NCBI GenBank assembly: GCA_016808115.1
Contig: JAEQBH010001377.1
Span: 62,001 to 126,000, forward strand
DNA length: 64,000 nucleotides
Direction of reading: 5' to 3'
From: Tetrastigma voinierianum
Lineage: Eukaryota > Streptophyta > Magnoliopsida > Vitales > Vitaceae
Shown: in pieces, positions 45,286 through 56,838 of the stretch
Layout: each line of letters opens with the position of its first letter
Position numbering within the stretch: the stretch's first letter is position 1
Translations under genes and position numbers: made by a program
Notes under the pieces: model-generated
Seen by the model: the letters and a program-made list of their open reading frames with translations, nothing else
Told to the model about the DNA's origin: nothing
Database searches by the model: none

Positions 45286-46993
45286 TGACGCGCCACAAAG
45301 AGGCCTAGCCAAAATCAACAAAATTTATATACACCTAAACACACTGTGAGTCATAAGCTTAATGCAGATAGTGGTCTAGGTGAACACTGGGATGGGCTTT
45401 TCATCCTAAAATGGTTTGCATCAAAGGCTCAAGGCAAGGCTTTCTATTTGGACTCTTGGAAATTGTGTTTCAAAACAAAGTGGGAATGGCTCAAAACCGA
45501 GAATTGTAAAACCGAAAGTTAAAGGTGAAAAAGCACCCCGGAAGAATTGTGTCACTACCGCAAGTTAGGCAAACAAGTGTCCTCGGGTTTTATTCGCTAT
45601 GACAAGCAACCTATGAACCCCGGGCATAACCGGATCTATGTTTAACTAGCAAACCCTTCCATGAAACAACTCCTATTTGGAGTCAATACGTAGCATGCGC
45701 CATGGCCCCTTGATCGTTTAAAACCCTAACATTTAATATCATCTCGTGAGGCTCGTAAAGACCATCTAAAGAATCACATCCTAAAGCATGAGAGTATTAA
45801 CACAACCACAACATTAAATGCTATGCAACCTATTTGAGAAACCTAACATATAAATATCATTTTAGAGGCTCGTGAAGACATCCAGAATCACACAAAGACT
45901 TCTCACCTAATATAATCTGATCTCCCAAAGCATGGAGAGATTGCCAATTACCACATTCAATGTTATGCAACCATGTTTTGAGAATATAAGGGCCATAAAT
46001 ACACTACATGTAACTTTAGTACAAGAGGACAACATGCCATGCCCCACCACCAAGCTAGCTTCCTTCCTCAAAGAAAGGAGGCTTAAGCCAAGACTTTTGA
46101 GTTGTCATCCTCAAGAGGGTGCTCAAGTACCGAGAAAGGAGAGAAAGAGGAGAGAAAAGGAGAAAAAAGCAAAACCTAAAATAAAAGACTTTATTTACAA
46201 ATGAAAACTTACAAAAATATCTTCTCCCCAAATTGTTCCTTCAATTGTTGCTTAGGTTGCAAACAAGAGGGGCTTATATGTGCCACCTCAAGGTATGAAA
46301 ATACCAAAAAACCATGAAATCGCTGCTATAGACAATTAAGTAATACACCAAGTTTGAGGCGGTTTGGCATTAATTACAAAGCATGATCGAGGCATCAATT
46401 TTCGCTTAGGGTCAAGAATTTCGCTTAATTAGCGAAATCAATGTGTCTAGCGAAACAAGAAATTTCATAAGGTGGCAATTTCATGAAGAAGGTTTCATGA
46501 AGCTAGCGAAATTTCGCTAAGCTAGAGAAATTCTTGTGAGAAGCGAAATCAATTATTTTCGCTAAGGAACAGTGCTAGCGAAATTTGGAGTGGTCTATTT
46601 AGCCTTATATTTCGCTTAAGGTTACAATTCGCTTAAGGTTGCAATTTTCATCGAATAAAATTTCAAGCTTAGCGAAAAATTCCCCGTACATTGTTGATCT
46701 TCACTTTCTTCATCAGATCCAATTTTCACTTTGCCTTGATTTTCTCATTGATTCTAGGGCTGGTTGATGGCTGAGACTTGAATTCCAACTTCATGATTCA
46801 TCCTTTGTATTGAAATTGAACTCCAAAATTGTGCAAAAGCCTACAAAACAACCAAAAATACCTCTAAACGGCATAAGTGTTACTAAGAAGACTAGAACAC
46901 TTCAATTGGAGCAATGGATATGATTAGTGCACAAAAAGCACTCAAAACCTATCTAATATAGGGTTCAAAATAGCACTTTTTGGGCACTAATCA
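45286..46993 (-). mobile_element. Family B solo LTR (B2) inserted in element B gag
   Basis: 1708 bp, TG..CA ends, minus orientation (starts TGATTAGTGCCC at the right edge, TATA near 46275 as TTATATG on the plus strand). It is flanked by a perfect AGAAC duplication (45281-45285 and 46994-46998). Joining the flanks restores the gag sequence found uninterrupted in element D near 37735. TTTCGCTA/TAGCGAAA motifs fill 46390-46690. The ORF at 45932-46204 lies within the LTR and is not a gene. It is a single LTR, so its internal region was removed by recombination. Confidence 0.92.
46390..46690. repeat. TTTCGCTA / TAGCGAAA motif cluster in LTR B2
   Basis: Roughly a dozen copies of TTTCGCT or AGCGAAA in both orientations within 300 bases of U3, such as AATTTCGCTTAATTAGCGAA near 46418. 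The opposed copies make small inverted repeats. The same cluster type is at 2560-2710 and 1-130. Confidence 0.85.
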
Positions 46994-47450
46994 AGAACAG
47001 ATGCTGCAGTTCATGGGGGATAATAAGAAGTTGTTTAACCTTCATGAACAAAGTTTCAGTGAGTCAATGAACTCTACCACCCCCTCAAATTCTTCACCAC
47101 CAATGCATCCCTCAAGAACCCGGGAGACACAAGTAGGCGCCTGGCCCTAACCCCCCGCAGCCAGAGGTGAGGAAAGATACCTTCCTAAGTGACACAAAGA
47201 AGAATCCAAAAGACCGTATGGTCAGCACTTTGTTGGAAGGAGTTATAAAGATTAAAGAAAAATGACAAAGAAGAAAGAAGAAGAAAGCCCGTAAAGGAAG
47301 AAGTAATCGGAGAAAAAGAAAGAAGGAGGGACAGAAGGACATCCAAGGCTCTAGACTCATTCCATTTCCACAGACTAAAATCAAAGATAGAAGAGCAAAC
47401 TTTGCAAGGTTTTGGAAACCTTCGGCTTAGAGATCGCATGCCTTCATTGA
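46994..47450 (+). pseudogene. Element B gag, C-terminal part, broken
   Basis: Resumes directly after the solo LTR with the MQFMGDNKKLFNLHEQ-like reading, an S-rich stretch, and the TFLSDTKKNPKD string near 47180-47212, followed by a K/E-rich region. It precedes the protease as in elements C and D. Frame is lost near the MTLRSG position. Confidence 0.75.
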
Positions 47451-47559
47451 AGCCGTGACTCGTATGCCACTTTACGCAAAATTCCTGGAAGGACATGCTG
47501 GAGCAATAAAAGAAAGATAGTAGAAGAAGGGATTGTGAATTCACCGCTACTTGCAAGGC

Positions 47560-47960
47560 CGTGATAAAGAAAGAATTCGCCGTAAAAGATGAAGGATCCA
47601 GGAGTTTACAATTCCTTTGCATCATTGAGGAGTTGAATTCCAGAAGCCTTCGTGACTCAGGAGCCAGTGATAAACTTGATGCCTCTTTCTCGTTGCTGCC
47701 AATTAAGTTTGGGAGTTTATTCCCACCACTATTACTTCAAATGGCAAGATGATCGATGGTAAACCCGAAGGAGTCTTGGAAGATGTGCTTGCACAACAAG
47801 TGGGAAATTTATTTCCTAGTAGACTTCATCATTCGACATGCAAAGAAGATTCACAAGTACCATCATATCGGGGAGACCATTCTAGCCACCGAGCCGCACC
47901 GATCGACTTGCAAAAAGGAGCCTTTACCTTAAGGGTTGAGAGGCCGCTTTCAACTTAATC
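47560..47960 (+). pseudogene. Element B aspartic protease, broken
   Basis: Retropepsin-like domain. FLCIIEELNSRSLRDSGAS (near 47610-47670) contains an intact catalytic D-S-G-A (47654-47665), unlike the copy in element C. Downstream are a DGKPEGVLEDVL stretch (47752-47787) and the flap-to-C-terminal part, but these are in different frames and the LGRPF motif is not readable. The catalytic motif survives but the domain is not translatable as one piece. Confidence 0.75.
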
Positions 47961-48099
47961 AAGCATGCGTAATATAGACACAGACAGAAAGTTGCAATGT
48001 ATTAGACATGTTCATTCCTACAACCTGTGATGTTCACAATGATTGTAATGCTAAATTTTTATCAATGAAAAAGAGATAAATTCCCAATATATTGAAGAT

Positions 48100-48560
48100 G
48101 ACTACTCTGATTGTCCATACAACAGTTTTCATTCTATGAAACTGTTGAGCCCAAGCAAAACAAATGACAAAGGGGAAAAATAATGAAAAGGGGAAATTTA
48201 TCAAGTGAAACCAAAGTGAAAAGTGGGCAATGTTGAAAGAGTTGCCGTCATTTGAAGTATATGTTTACTTAGAATCACCTAAGAGAAAACCAAGAGCTGA
48301 GCCCCCATGTAGACTCAAAGTGATGTGCCTGAGAACAGAGGTTGGCCAAAATCATAAAGAAGAAGAAAAGAGTCTATAGCTTGAATCATCAAGATTTTAT
48401 GCACTACCCATCAATTTGCATGCACAAATTGCTAGACGAAAACTTCAAAGCTTATCCTGTAGAACATCAAAGGAGATTGAATCCATATAAAGGAAGTAGT
48501 CGAAGGAGGTACTCAAATTGTTTAACGTCGGTTTTATCTATGCACTCAGATAGTCCTTGG
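48100..48560 (+). other. Protease-RT linker of element B
   Basis: Element B counterpart of the region that in elements C and D joins protease to RT, with ..LKYVYLESPKRKPRAEPP near 48255-48310 where the conserved LKYAFLE block of Athila lies. Frames are broken throughout. Confidence 0.6.
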
Positions 48561-49330
48561 GTGAGCCCACCATGTGGTTCCAAAGAAGGTGGGTTTACTG
48601 TGGATCCAAGAATGAGAAAATGAATTGATTCCAACAAGAACAAAGGATGATGGAGGGTATGCATTGATTATATGAGTCGAACACAACCACCCGAAAAGAT
48701 CATTTCCCTTTGCCCTTTATTTAACGACAAGTTGACGATTAGCAGACACCTCATTTTTGCTTCGATGGGTATTCAGATACAACCAATGCTATTGCACTAT
48801 AATTGCTATAAGACCACATTCACATGCCCCTATGGTACCTGTTCAGAAGGATGCCATTTGCCAAAATGCCCAAGCACCCCGAGGTGTATGATGTCAATGT
48901 TCTTTAATTTGCTGAAGATATTATGGAAATTTTTAAGGATGATCACCGTGTGTATGGATCCGCTTTTGATCATGTTTGAAGAACCTGAAATAAGGCTTCA
49001 AAGATGCCAAGACAAACAACTAGCAATTGAATTGGGAAAATGCCATTTTATGGCAATGCATGTATTGCTCGAGGCATAAAATTTATGCTAATGAATCGAA
49101 GTAGACCAATCCGTATCCATTATCAAAACTCGCACTACCTACCACAAAGAAAATGGAGTAAGAAGCTTCAGCATACTGGATTTTATGGTGAGATTCATAT
49201 CAAAGACTTCTCAAAAATAGCCAGACCACTATGCAGATTACTGGAGAAGGATACAAGGTTTAATTTTGATGACTCATGCAAGGAAGCCTTTGAAGAAATC
49301 AAGATCAAATCGTTCAAGCACCTATAACGG
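48560..49330 (+). pseudogene. Element B reverse transcriptase, broken
   Basis: Landmarks: CGSKEGGFTVDP (near 48575-48605), GG.CIDYM (near 48655-48675), KTTFTCPYGT (near 48810-48840), RCMMSMFFNLL (near 48885), the active-site stretch EIFKDD (near 48925-48945, with Lys where other copies have Met), LQRCQDKQLAIELGKCHFM (near 48990-49055), and KIARPLCRLLEKDTRFNFDDSCKEAF (49215-49295). The aspartate pair is present but frames change many times. Confidence 0.8.
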
Positions 49331-49730
49331 CCGCACTGTAATGGGACTGGGGCAGATCTAAATATCAAAGATGCAAAGGATTTGCAATGGGAGCTGTCCT
49401 GGGGGCAAAGAAAGGAGAAAATATTCGTGGACTATACTAGGCTAGTGGAATCAATGAAGCACAAGAAAATTATACTCATAACAACCGAAAAGGAGATGCT
49501 AGCCATAAGATTTGCTTGTCAAAAATTCGTGCAATACATTTTAGATCCCATGTTATAATTCATAATGATCATGCAAAGAATCATACCTTCGATGTCAAAG
49601 AAGGAAGCTGTCGATTGGCGGGCGTGGCGTCATTTATTGCAAGAGTTTGACTTGAGATCAAGGATAAAGGGGTGTGACAATGTGATAGCCGATCACTCAA
49701 GAGAAAGAAGCACCATCAAGAAGAGAAAGT
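49331..49730 (+). pseudogene. Element B RNase H, broken
   Basis: An AMGAVLGAKK-like stretch (near 49380-49410), a TTEKEMLAIRFACQKF-like stretch (near 49480-49530), a SKKEAVDWR-like string (near 49595-49620) and LLQEFDLRSR (near 49635-49665) give the order of RNase H motifs seen in element C. There is no continuous frame. Confidence 0.7.
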
Positions 49731-49769
49731 AATATTGACAGAGAACTTCCCAGATGAGCAACTGTTTAA

Positions 49770-51050
49770 GGTTTCCTTCCAACTTCCATGGTATGCTGAT
49801 ATTGTGAACTATTTAGCTTGTGGAGTAATTCCTTCATAATTCAAATACCAACGTAAGAGGAAACTCGTAACTTACAGCAGTATTATATTTGGGGATGATC
49901 CATCATTATTTAAAAGAGGTAAATGACATGATAATAAGAAGATGTGTGCCGTAAATGAACAAGGCAAAATTTGAATGAATGCCATGCATCAACATATGGG
50001 GGTCATTTTTCAAGAGTAGTTAACAACCTGCAGATATCTAACTGGTTTTATTGGCCCACTATCTTCGCAGATCAGCCGAGTGGGTTAAATCAGGTGATAG
50101 ACGCCAAAAGATCGAAATATCGCCAGCAGTAAATGAAATGCCCCTAAGAGGTATAATGGTGTGCAAACTATGTATGGGGAATAGACTTATAATTATTCTC
50201 ACCATCATTGGAATTTGTGATACCAAGCAGCTTGATTATGTTTCAAATGGTGGAAGCAGGTCATTCAAGAAATGATGCTAATACGCTTGTGAGCTTCTTG
50301 CAAACAAATATTTTGGAGCAAGATTTGGAACACCCGTAACTATCATTAGTGATGGGGAGTTTACTTTGCAAAACAAAATATTTGCAAAACTAATGAACAG
50401 GAATGGATCAAGCATGTAATGAGTCTAGCTTATCATCCCTGCACTAATGGACAAGGTAAATTTCCAACAAATGAGATTAAAAGAATACTTGAAAAGACTG
50501 GTGGAGCTCAAGCAGGAAGGATTGTCTTCCAAACTTGATGATGCACTTTGGTCAGACTGCACATACAAACCCCATTGGAATGTCCCCATACGTAATTGTT
50601 TTTGGTAAACCATGTCACCTACTGAATTGGAATACAAGGCAATGTGGGCCATCAAGAAGTTGAACTTCATTTTAAAACCGCAAGGGAAGAGAGATTGGTC
50701 CAACTCAACCTGAAGAAGTGAGAAATAGTTTCACATAATGCTAGAATCTACAAGGATAAGACAAAGAAATGGCATGATCAAAGGATCTTATAAGAGTTCG
50801 TATAGGAACAGTTCTATCTGCTAATTAATCGAAATTGTTCCTGTGAAAGTTGAAACTAAATGGATGTGGCCATACACAAAGTGGTGCCAATCAATACATT
50901 CGAGCAAGACACAAGGGCTGATACTGAGAAGAATTCAAAGTCAATGGACAAAACTGAAGCACTATCTAAGCAGAGGAAGGAATGGAAGAGCTCCAAAGAA
51001 AGTTATCTAGAGTGAGAAGAACCAAAACAAAGAAGTCCAGCTAAGGACTC
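49770..51050 (+). pseudogene. Element B integrase, broken
   Basis: The zinc-binding part is readable near 49975-50070 (CHAST.GGHF then FYWPTIF). The core contains FGARFGTPVTIISDGEF (near 50305-50360), with the second catalytic Asp in ISDG, and then CTNGQG..EIKRILEKT (near 50440-50505) and ALWSDCTYKPHWNVPI-like to CHLLNWNTR-like pieces (to about 50650). The C-terminal part ends near 51050. Stops and shifts are frequent, and the catalytic Glu lies in a damaged segment. Confidence 0.75.
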
Positions 51051-51876
51051 AAAACTAAGCAAATTATGAAACCCATAGAAAATTCAGCTTCTTTTAAATT
51101 TTGAATTTCTTTTGTTGTAATTTCGTTTGATTAGTTCTATAAAGATGGATTTAATTTTGAGAATTTAATCTGTAGTTTAATTCAATTTTCTTGAATCATG
51201 CAAGATGCTGGTCCCAAGGTCGAAAGACACGAGAGAAGGACCCAGACACCTCCAAAGAATCCCAGCTAGGGTCACACATGAGCAAAGGGTAACTTTCTCC
51301 CTAAACCTAACCCGTGAATATGATGAATCAGGTTTGTTGAAATTCTCGCTGGAGATGCCTAATAAATGTCTAAGGGAGTATAGGATTAATAAAGGAATTT
51401 AGTTTTTCGAGATCATTAAACTAAGGGCAAGCCTTACATAAACAAAACTTGAAAATGCAAAGTCACTTACATAGGGCAAAGCAAGATCTAAAACTCCAGT
51501 TGGTGTTGCGACAAACTTAGTATGTCGCGACATAAAAGGTTTTAAAAGCAAGAACTCACCTCTTAAATGCCCTAAAATTAATGTCTTAAATAAAAGGAGT
51601 TAATCTGATGTCAATGCTTAATTTAATGAAATAATAAATAAATTTACAAAACTTGATTGAATTGCAACTGTTGGAGAACTTCTTCCCACTCCCGCTCCAC
51701 TTTCCAGAAACCATCATCCTCCCTTCCTTCTGATTCTCAATTCCTGAAAATCCTAGCTCTCAAAATCTTCAGAAAACCTTCCGCTTCCGGCTGAAACCTC
51801 AAACCTTGTCCCTAACCCGGGAAGAGACTGCCGAGAAATACACAACCGGTAAGAAGAACTGAGCAGGGAAGAGACG
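51051..51876 (+). other. Spacer between pol and third ORF of element B, with an internal palindrome
   Basis: Non-coding. It contains an AT-rich stretch, a GTTGCGACA half-site (51512) and a perfect TGTCGCGACA within TATGTCGCGACATAAAAGG near 51524-51533, outside any LTR. From 51660 a C-rich, CT-rich leader runs to the ATG of the third ORF. The same spacer exists in element D at 33200-33790. Confidence 0.65.
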
Positions 51877-53695
51877 ATGGAAGAGATGCCCACAGAGCAC
51901 CCGTACGCACCAAAGAAGCCAAGAAAGAATCCGATAAGGTGCGGAAAAGCAAGAGAAGAAGTAGAGGACTTTGTGTCAGAGGAAGCTTATTCCAACTGGA
52001 AGAAGCACTATGCCAACAAGGGGTTCGACGTAAAGAAGATCTCAAACCCTATTACCCCTTTCTCGCGAGATGATCAACAAAGAGGTTGGGAAGTGCTTTC
52101 TACGTGACATCGCGCCCAAAGTACGCAGCAGCAGAAAGAATCTCATTCAAATCGTAGGCGTGAAAGACAACACCGTGTTCGTCAGAGAGTACTGGCACCA
52201 TATTTCAAGGCCAACGCTTGCGGAATGGCAGGCACGAAGCATGGGTCCAAGTTCAAAAGCCTTGAAAACCCAAATTTTAAGAAGATTGCCAAAAGCCTAC
52301 CGACGGAAAAGCACAACTGACAAGGAGAAGGAGAACCAGTGCAGTTCTCACCGAGGAGGCTAAGGTATGGTTCTATTTCTTGGCCTCTGTTTTGGTCCCA
52401 ACCAAGCATTTGTGCACAGTGAGAGAGCAGGAAGCAATTATGCTATATGCTATTTTGAAGTGGCTGTCAATGCAGGAATAGTAATTGAAAATTTATAACA
52501 ATGAGGTACGGAAACAAGAGAGGGTCGATCCTCACCCAAGAACAACAATCGCTTTATGTCTAAAGGCCGGGTGAAGGGAGTCCGAATAATGAAGAAGAAG
52601 TTCCTATGACATCACCACTCCTAACGTATCGTGATGGCAAGGACCCAAACCAAAATAAAAGCAAGTCATTGAAACCAGAGAAGAAGTTCCAAATTGCAAA
52701 GACAAGAAGAGGAGACTTCGGTCAGCCGGCCGAGAAGCAAGATAAACTTTTTTAACTTCCTCCTAAAAATAATACTTCCACATTTGCAGACAATGAAGGA
52801 CAGGATGAAAGAAGCCCCTTAGATTTCTCCATCCCCTTAGCTAGTTATCCCCCTATGCAAAACAGAACATTCAGAGAGCAGGGAGAAGGCTCAAGGGGAG
52901 CACAAGAGAACAATTCAATAATGGAGGTCCTCAATGCCATCTGCACAGATGGAAGAAAGGGAAAAAATAGTGAAATTGCAACAAGAATTCAGTGGAAGGA
53001 ATTTATGAAAAAGAATTAAAAAAGAAGAGATCAAAGAATGGAAGAAGAACTGAGAAAGTAGAGAAGAACAGATGAAAGATGTTCTCAAATAAAGAAGAGA
53101 GGACTTCAAGAAAGAAACGGCAAAGATCAGGTCTCTTGGCAGAAACTCGTCGAGTCATGAATCTTTATTACAATCAGCTTGAGGTATCTTCAGCCCCTAA
53201 CCATCATATGAAGAAAAGGAGAGAATTGTGGCCAAATTAATGATCAAGGGATTCAAATTTTATACAAGTCTCTACAAAAGATTTGAGAATAAACTCAAGG
53301 ATAGAGACAAGAAGCAAAAGGGAGGTCGAACTTCTACAAAAGTGCAGAATGGCTAGAAAATTTGGATTATCAACAACAAATCTTTCAAATTTGGAAGTAA
53401 TGACTGAAATGGAAAACACCATGAATGAAGTCGAAAGAGACAAGACGAAAGCAAACAAGAAGGTTGATCTCTCCAATGAGACTCCTCTAATAAGAACAAA
53501 TTGGAGCAGAAACTAAGAAGAGAAAGGAAAGAAGAGAAATGAAATTCTCCATTCCCAAATTTCTCATTTGAATACTATAGACTTGGATCCCCCTAATATC
53601 TTTGCTACCTCTTCCAAAAGAAAAGATAAGACTTCTTCCAATCCGATCTTCCCATCCTCAAAAGCCCATACCGTCAGATCCAACATTTGCAATTG
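51877..53695 (+). pseudogene. Element B third ORF (putative plant transposon protein / env-position), broken
   Basis: Starts MEEMPTEHPYAPKKP and continues EDFVSEEAYSNWKKHYANKGFD, the typical N-terminal block of the Athila third ORF. Further blocks appear in other frames: a VFVREYWHH-like block near 52165-52200, KVWFYFLASVLVPTKHLC-like near 52360-52420, EQEAIMLYAIL-like near 52425-52455, and a charged, coiled-coil-like C-terminal half rich in K and E (52900-53520), ending near a TGA at 53693. The function of this protein family is unknown. The family name is from memory of Athila annotation, and no membrane segment supporting an envelope role is visible. At least four frameshifts are needed to read through. 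Confidence 0.75.
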
Positions 53696-55288
53696 AATCA
53701 TAAAATGATAAATTTGAAATTGAATTGTTGTGTTACTTTTGGTTTGTTAAATTTTGTGTTGCTTTTGTGGTTGCATAGTCAAAATAAAAGTAGGAATTAG
53801 TTCAAGAATAAAAACTCGAGATGTAATGTTTCGAATTGAATGAAGTAAAGTAGGATTAGAATAAGCCAAATGCGCATAAATTGGGTGTAATAAGGGCAAA
53901 TGAATACAGTTTAATTGAAACACAAGGTGCAAAAGTAACTTAAGTCTAACTGATAAGTCCAGAATAGAGGAAGGTAATACAATAGAAGGAACAAAACATA
54001 TTTTCGAAGCTCAGGGTACGAATAAGAAGTCAAGGAACCTCACATCGCTAATTTAACTACTCATCAACAAAATGAGTCAAGAAAATCCTTATGGTTAGTC
54101 ACAATTATTCAATCCAAATTCTAGAATTTGTTAGATTATCGACGAGGCGAAACCTAGGTGATGAAATTGACAAGATGATGCAGCCATTCTGATAGTTTGA
54201 GCCATTCTAGCCATCCCTATTCATATGTCGAGCATATACCTTAGTTCCGTAAATTGGAGCCAAACAAGCTTGATTTTTCAAAATAAGCCAATGGAAACCC
54301 CAACCCATCCTAAAAATCAATCCTCGCAAAGAACCTATGATTACCTAGGAATTCAAGGAGAAGAAAAAGAAATGGGCCTGGGAGTATATGTTTTCAGGAA
54401 CTCAAGGAGAAAAAAAAAGGAAGGAAAGAAAAGGCAAAGAGCAGAAATGCAATAGAAAAGAAAGTTTATAGGGATAAGTTTTATCTGTGGGCCTAACTCT
54501 CTCAACAATTAAGTTCTTAGGGGTGTTTCAACACCTAGCACCCTAATGCCATCCGGGTGTGGGTTTACTAACCCAAAGTTCGCTAAGAGTGTTAGAAAGG
54601 CCAAAAAGGTAAAACATTGCACTATCCCTGAATGGTGACAAACAAAGGAAATTTCCCCAGTTGAATTACAAGTGAGAAATAGGGGGCATACAGTTTTGAA
54701 TTACAGCAATCAAAGAGATGTCCCAAACATGAAGTTTAGGGGAGTTTTTTATAGAAATTACAAGAAAGAAAGGGCAGAAGAGAAAAGAGGAAAGAAAAGG
54801 TTCAGGGTAATCTTAACCTAAAAATTCCTTCCATCCTACCCATTACCCAAGCCTAACAATATAAGCCCAAAAGACCTGATTGATCTTGAAGGTTGGAATT
54901 ACCTACATTAGTGGAGATCAATATGAACAACAAACCTATGGAATTTGGAAAATATGGAGAAAATCATAACTGTGAAGGACTTTAGGGGGTTAAGTGACTC
55001 ATTATTAAGATGAGAAAGGAAAATAATTTATGATTCAACAGGATCTAATGATTATGTTGTTTGTAAAACAATTTCAACAAATAGTTTTGTGGTACTACAA
55101 GGATTAAAACTAACCTTGAACTCGGACTTGAAGCTAGATGTACGTAAAACAATGCATTCCTCAGATTTCAATCAAATTGACTACTACTCGCAAAGATAGA
55201 ACGTAAAAAATGTCCTTTTTTGTTTGAGGACAAGCAATTCTTTCTTTCCTTTGCTTCGAGGACAAGCAAACTTTAAGTTTGCACTCAC
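53696..55288 (+). mobile_element. Element B 3' non-coding region and damaged polypurine tract
   Basis: Matches 7092-8212 (CACCCTAATGCCATCC, CTACATTAGTGGAGATCAATATGA, GAGGACAAGCAA twice). The polypurine tract expected before the LTR reads AAGTTTGCACTCACTT instead of AAGATTGGGGGAGTT, so the run of G is lost. No gene is seen. Confidence 0.7.
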
Positions 55289-55539
55289 TTAGAGCTTAAA
55301 AGTCATCTATTTTTAATCCATTTTTCTGTTTGATTTTCATCTGAAAAGGAATAATTAATATGCAGAAATATGAAGAAACTCACCAATTTGTTATTGGCAG
55401 GGAGTGTGAAAGAAAGAAGAAAAAGCAGTAGAAAAATGCAGCAATCGGTGGAATAAAAATGCAGAATATGGCAGGGCATAAATGAAAGTAGCTGGGTAAC
55501 TAATGTTGCAGCTTTGGGGCTTGCACAAATTCAAGTATG

Positions 55540-56760
55540 TGTCGCGACATCAGAAAATTTGAAGAAAATTTGATGTAGGTCGCGGCAGGATCACAAGTTA
55601 GGCATTTAAAATCCAACCGAGACTTAAGGAATGATGTTGCGTATTAATAGTCGGGTGGATGTCGCGACAAAGGTCGATGTCGCTGACAAGGAATGGAGGT
55701 CGCGACAAGAGAAGTGCCTGAAGCGGCGATGTGTTTGAAAGATGAAACCGCTTGTGACTTGCCGCCGTCAGCGACATAGGCCGGATAGTCGCCAAATCAA
55801 AAGCAAATCCAGTTGAAGCCTGTGAGATCAAGTTATGTCAGCGACAAGAGATCATGTCGCTACATAAGACGCGGATCAGCCGAAGGCTGCGCCTTAAGTT
55901 GATGTCGCTGACAGGATTGATGTCGACATCAAGAACGACGCTTGAAAGTCAGACAACCATAAGCTGAGGTCGCGACAAGGGACTGAGGTCGCGACATCAA
56001 GAACTAACAGTTGAAACCTGCAGAGGCATAAAGTGATGTCACGACAAAGGATTGATGTCGCGACATAAGAAGACATCATTGAAAGTCGCAAACGCGGAAC
56101 TGAGGTCGCGATAGTGGATTGATGTCGCACATCGTGGAACGATCGCTGAAAGTCGCGAAAGTCGCGAAGTGATGTCGCTGACAAGAGATTGATGTCGCGA
56201 CACTAAGAACAACCAGTTCAAGACTGTAAAGACATAAGTTGATGTCGCGACAAGAGGATGATGTCGCGACATCAGAAACCATCAGTTGAAGGCTACAAAG
56301 ACATGAGCTGTTGTCGCGACAAGGGATTGAGGTCGCGAAGACGTAAACACCGCTGACGCCCGCAGACTAGCTGATGTCGCGACAAGAGATTGATGTCGCC
56401 ACGTAAGACGGATCAAGGTTGGCGTAACCAAAGTTGATGTCGCGAGTTAAGAGATCGATGTCGCGACACTAGGAACGACCACCCAAACTCGGGCAGAGCC
56501 ATAAAATGATGTCGCCGGCTGCAGACATGTCGCTACATCGTGAACCATCCCCATGAAAGCCGAAAAGTTGGCGATGTCGCGACAGTAGACGGTCGCGACA
56601 TCAGGAACCATCTGATGAAAGCTGCAAAGAGTTAAGTTGATGTCGCGACATAAGATGCCTTCGGGAAAACAAAGGAATGTCATGACTTATTGATAAATCC
56701 TGCAACAAGGACTGCGACAAGAACAGAGGTCGCGACAAGAGCTCGATGTCGCGACAGTAT
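55540..56760. repeat. Palindrome array in LTR A10, ~69-bp tandem unit
   Basis: Units of about 65-70 bases each hold two GTCGCGACA sites about 20 bases apart (..GTCGCGACAAGAGATTGATG.. pattern) followed by a GAAC..GAAAGTCGCAAAG-like stretch. Roughly 15 units. Several sites read GTCGCTGACA. Confidence 0.88.
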
Positions 56761-56830
56761 CAGTCTACTGGGCCAGCTAAATGAAGTCCAAAAAGAAATG
56801 CATCGAAATTAGGGCCCAACTTCAGAACCG

Positions 56831-56838
56831 TATAAATA
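56831..56838 (+). promoter_or_regulatory. LTR TATA box (A10)
   Basis: TATAAATA in CCGTATAAATAAGCC, 70 bases after the last palindromes. Confidence 0.75.

Noticed and set aside
47112..47625. Minus-strand ORFs of 90 and 146 codons rich in Ser, Leu and Phe
   Set aside because: They lie antisense to the gag-protease junction of element B, where the plus strand carries the Athila motifs.
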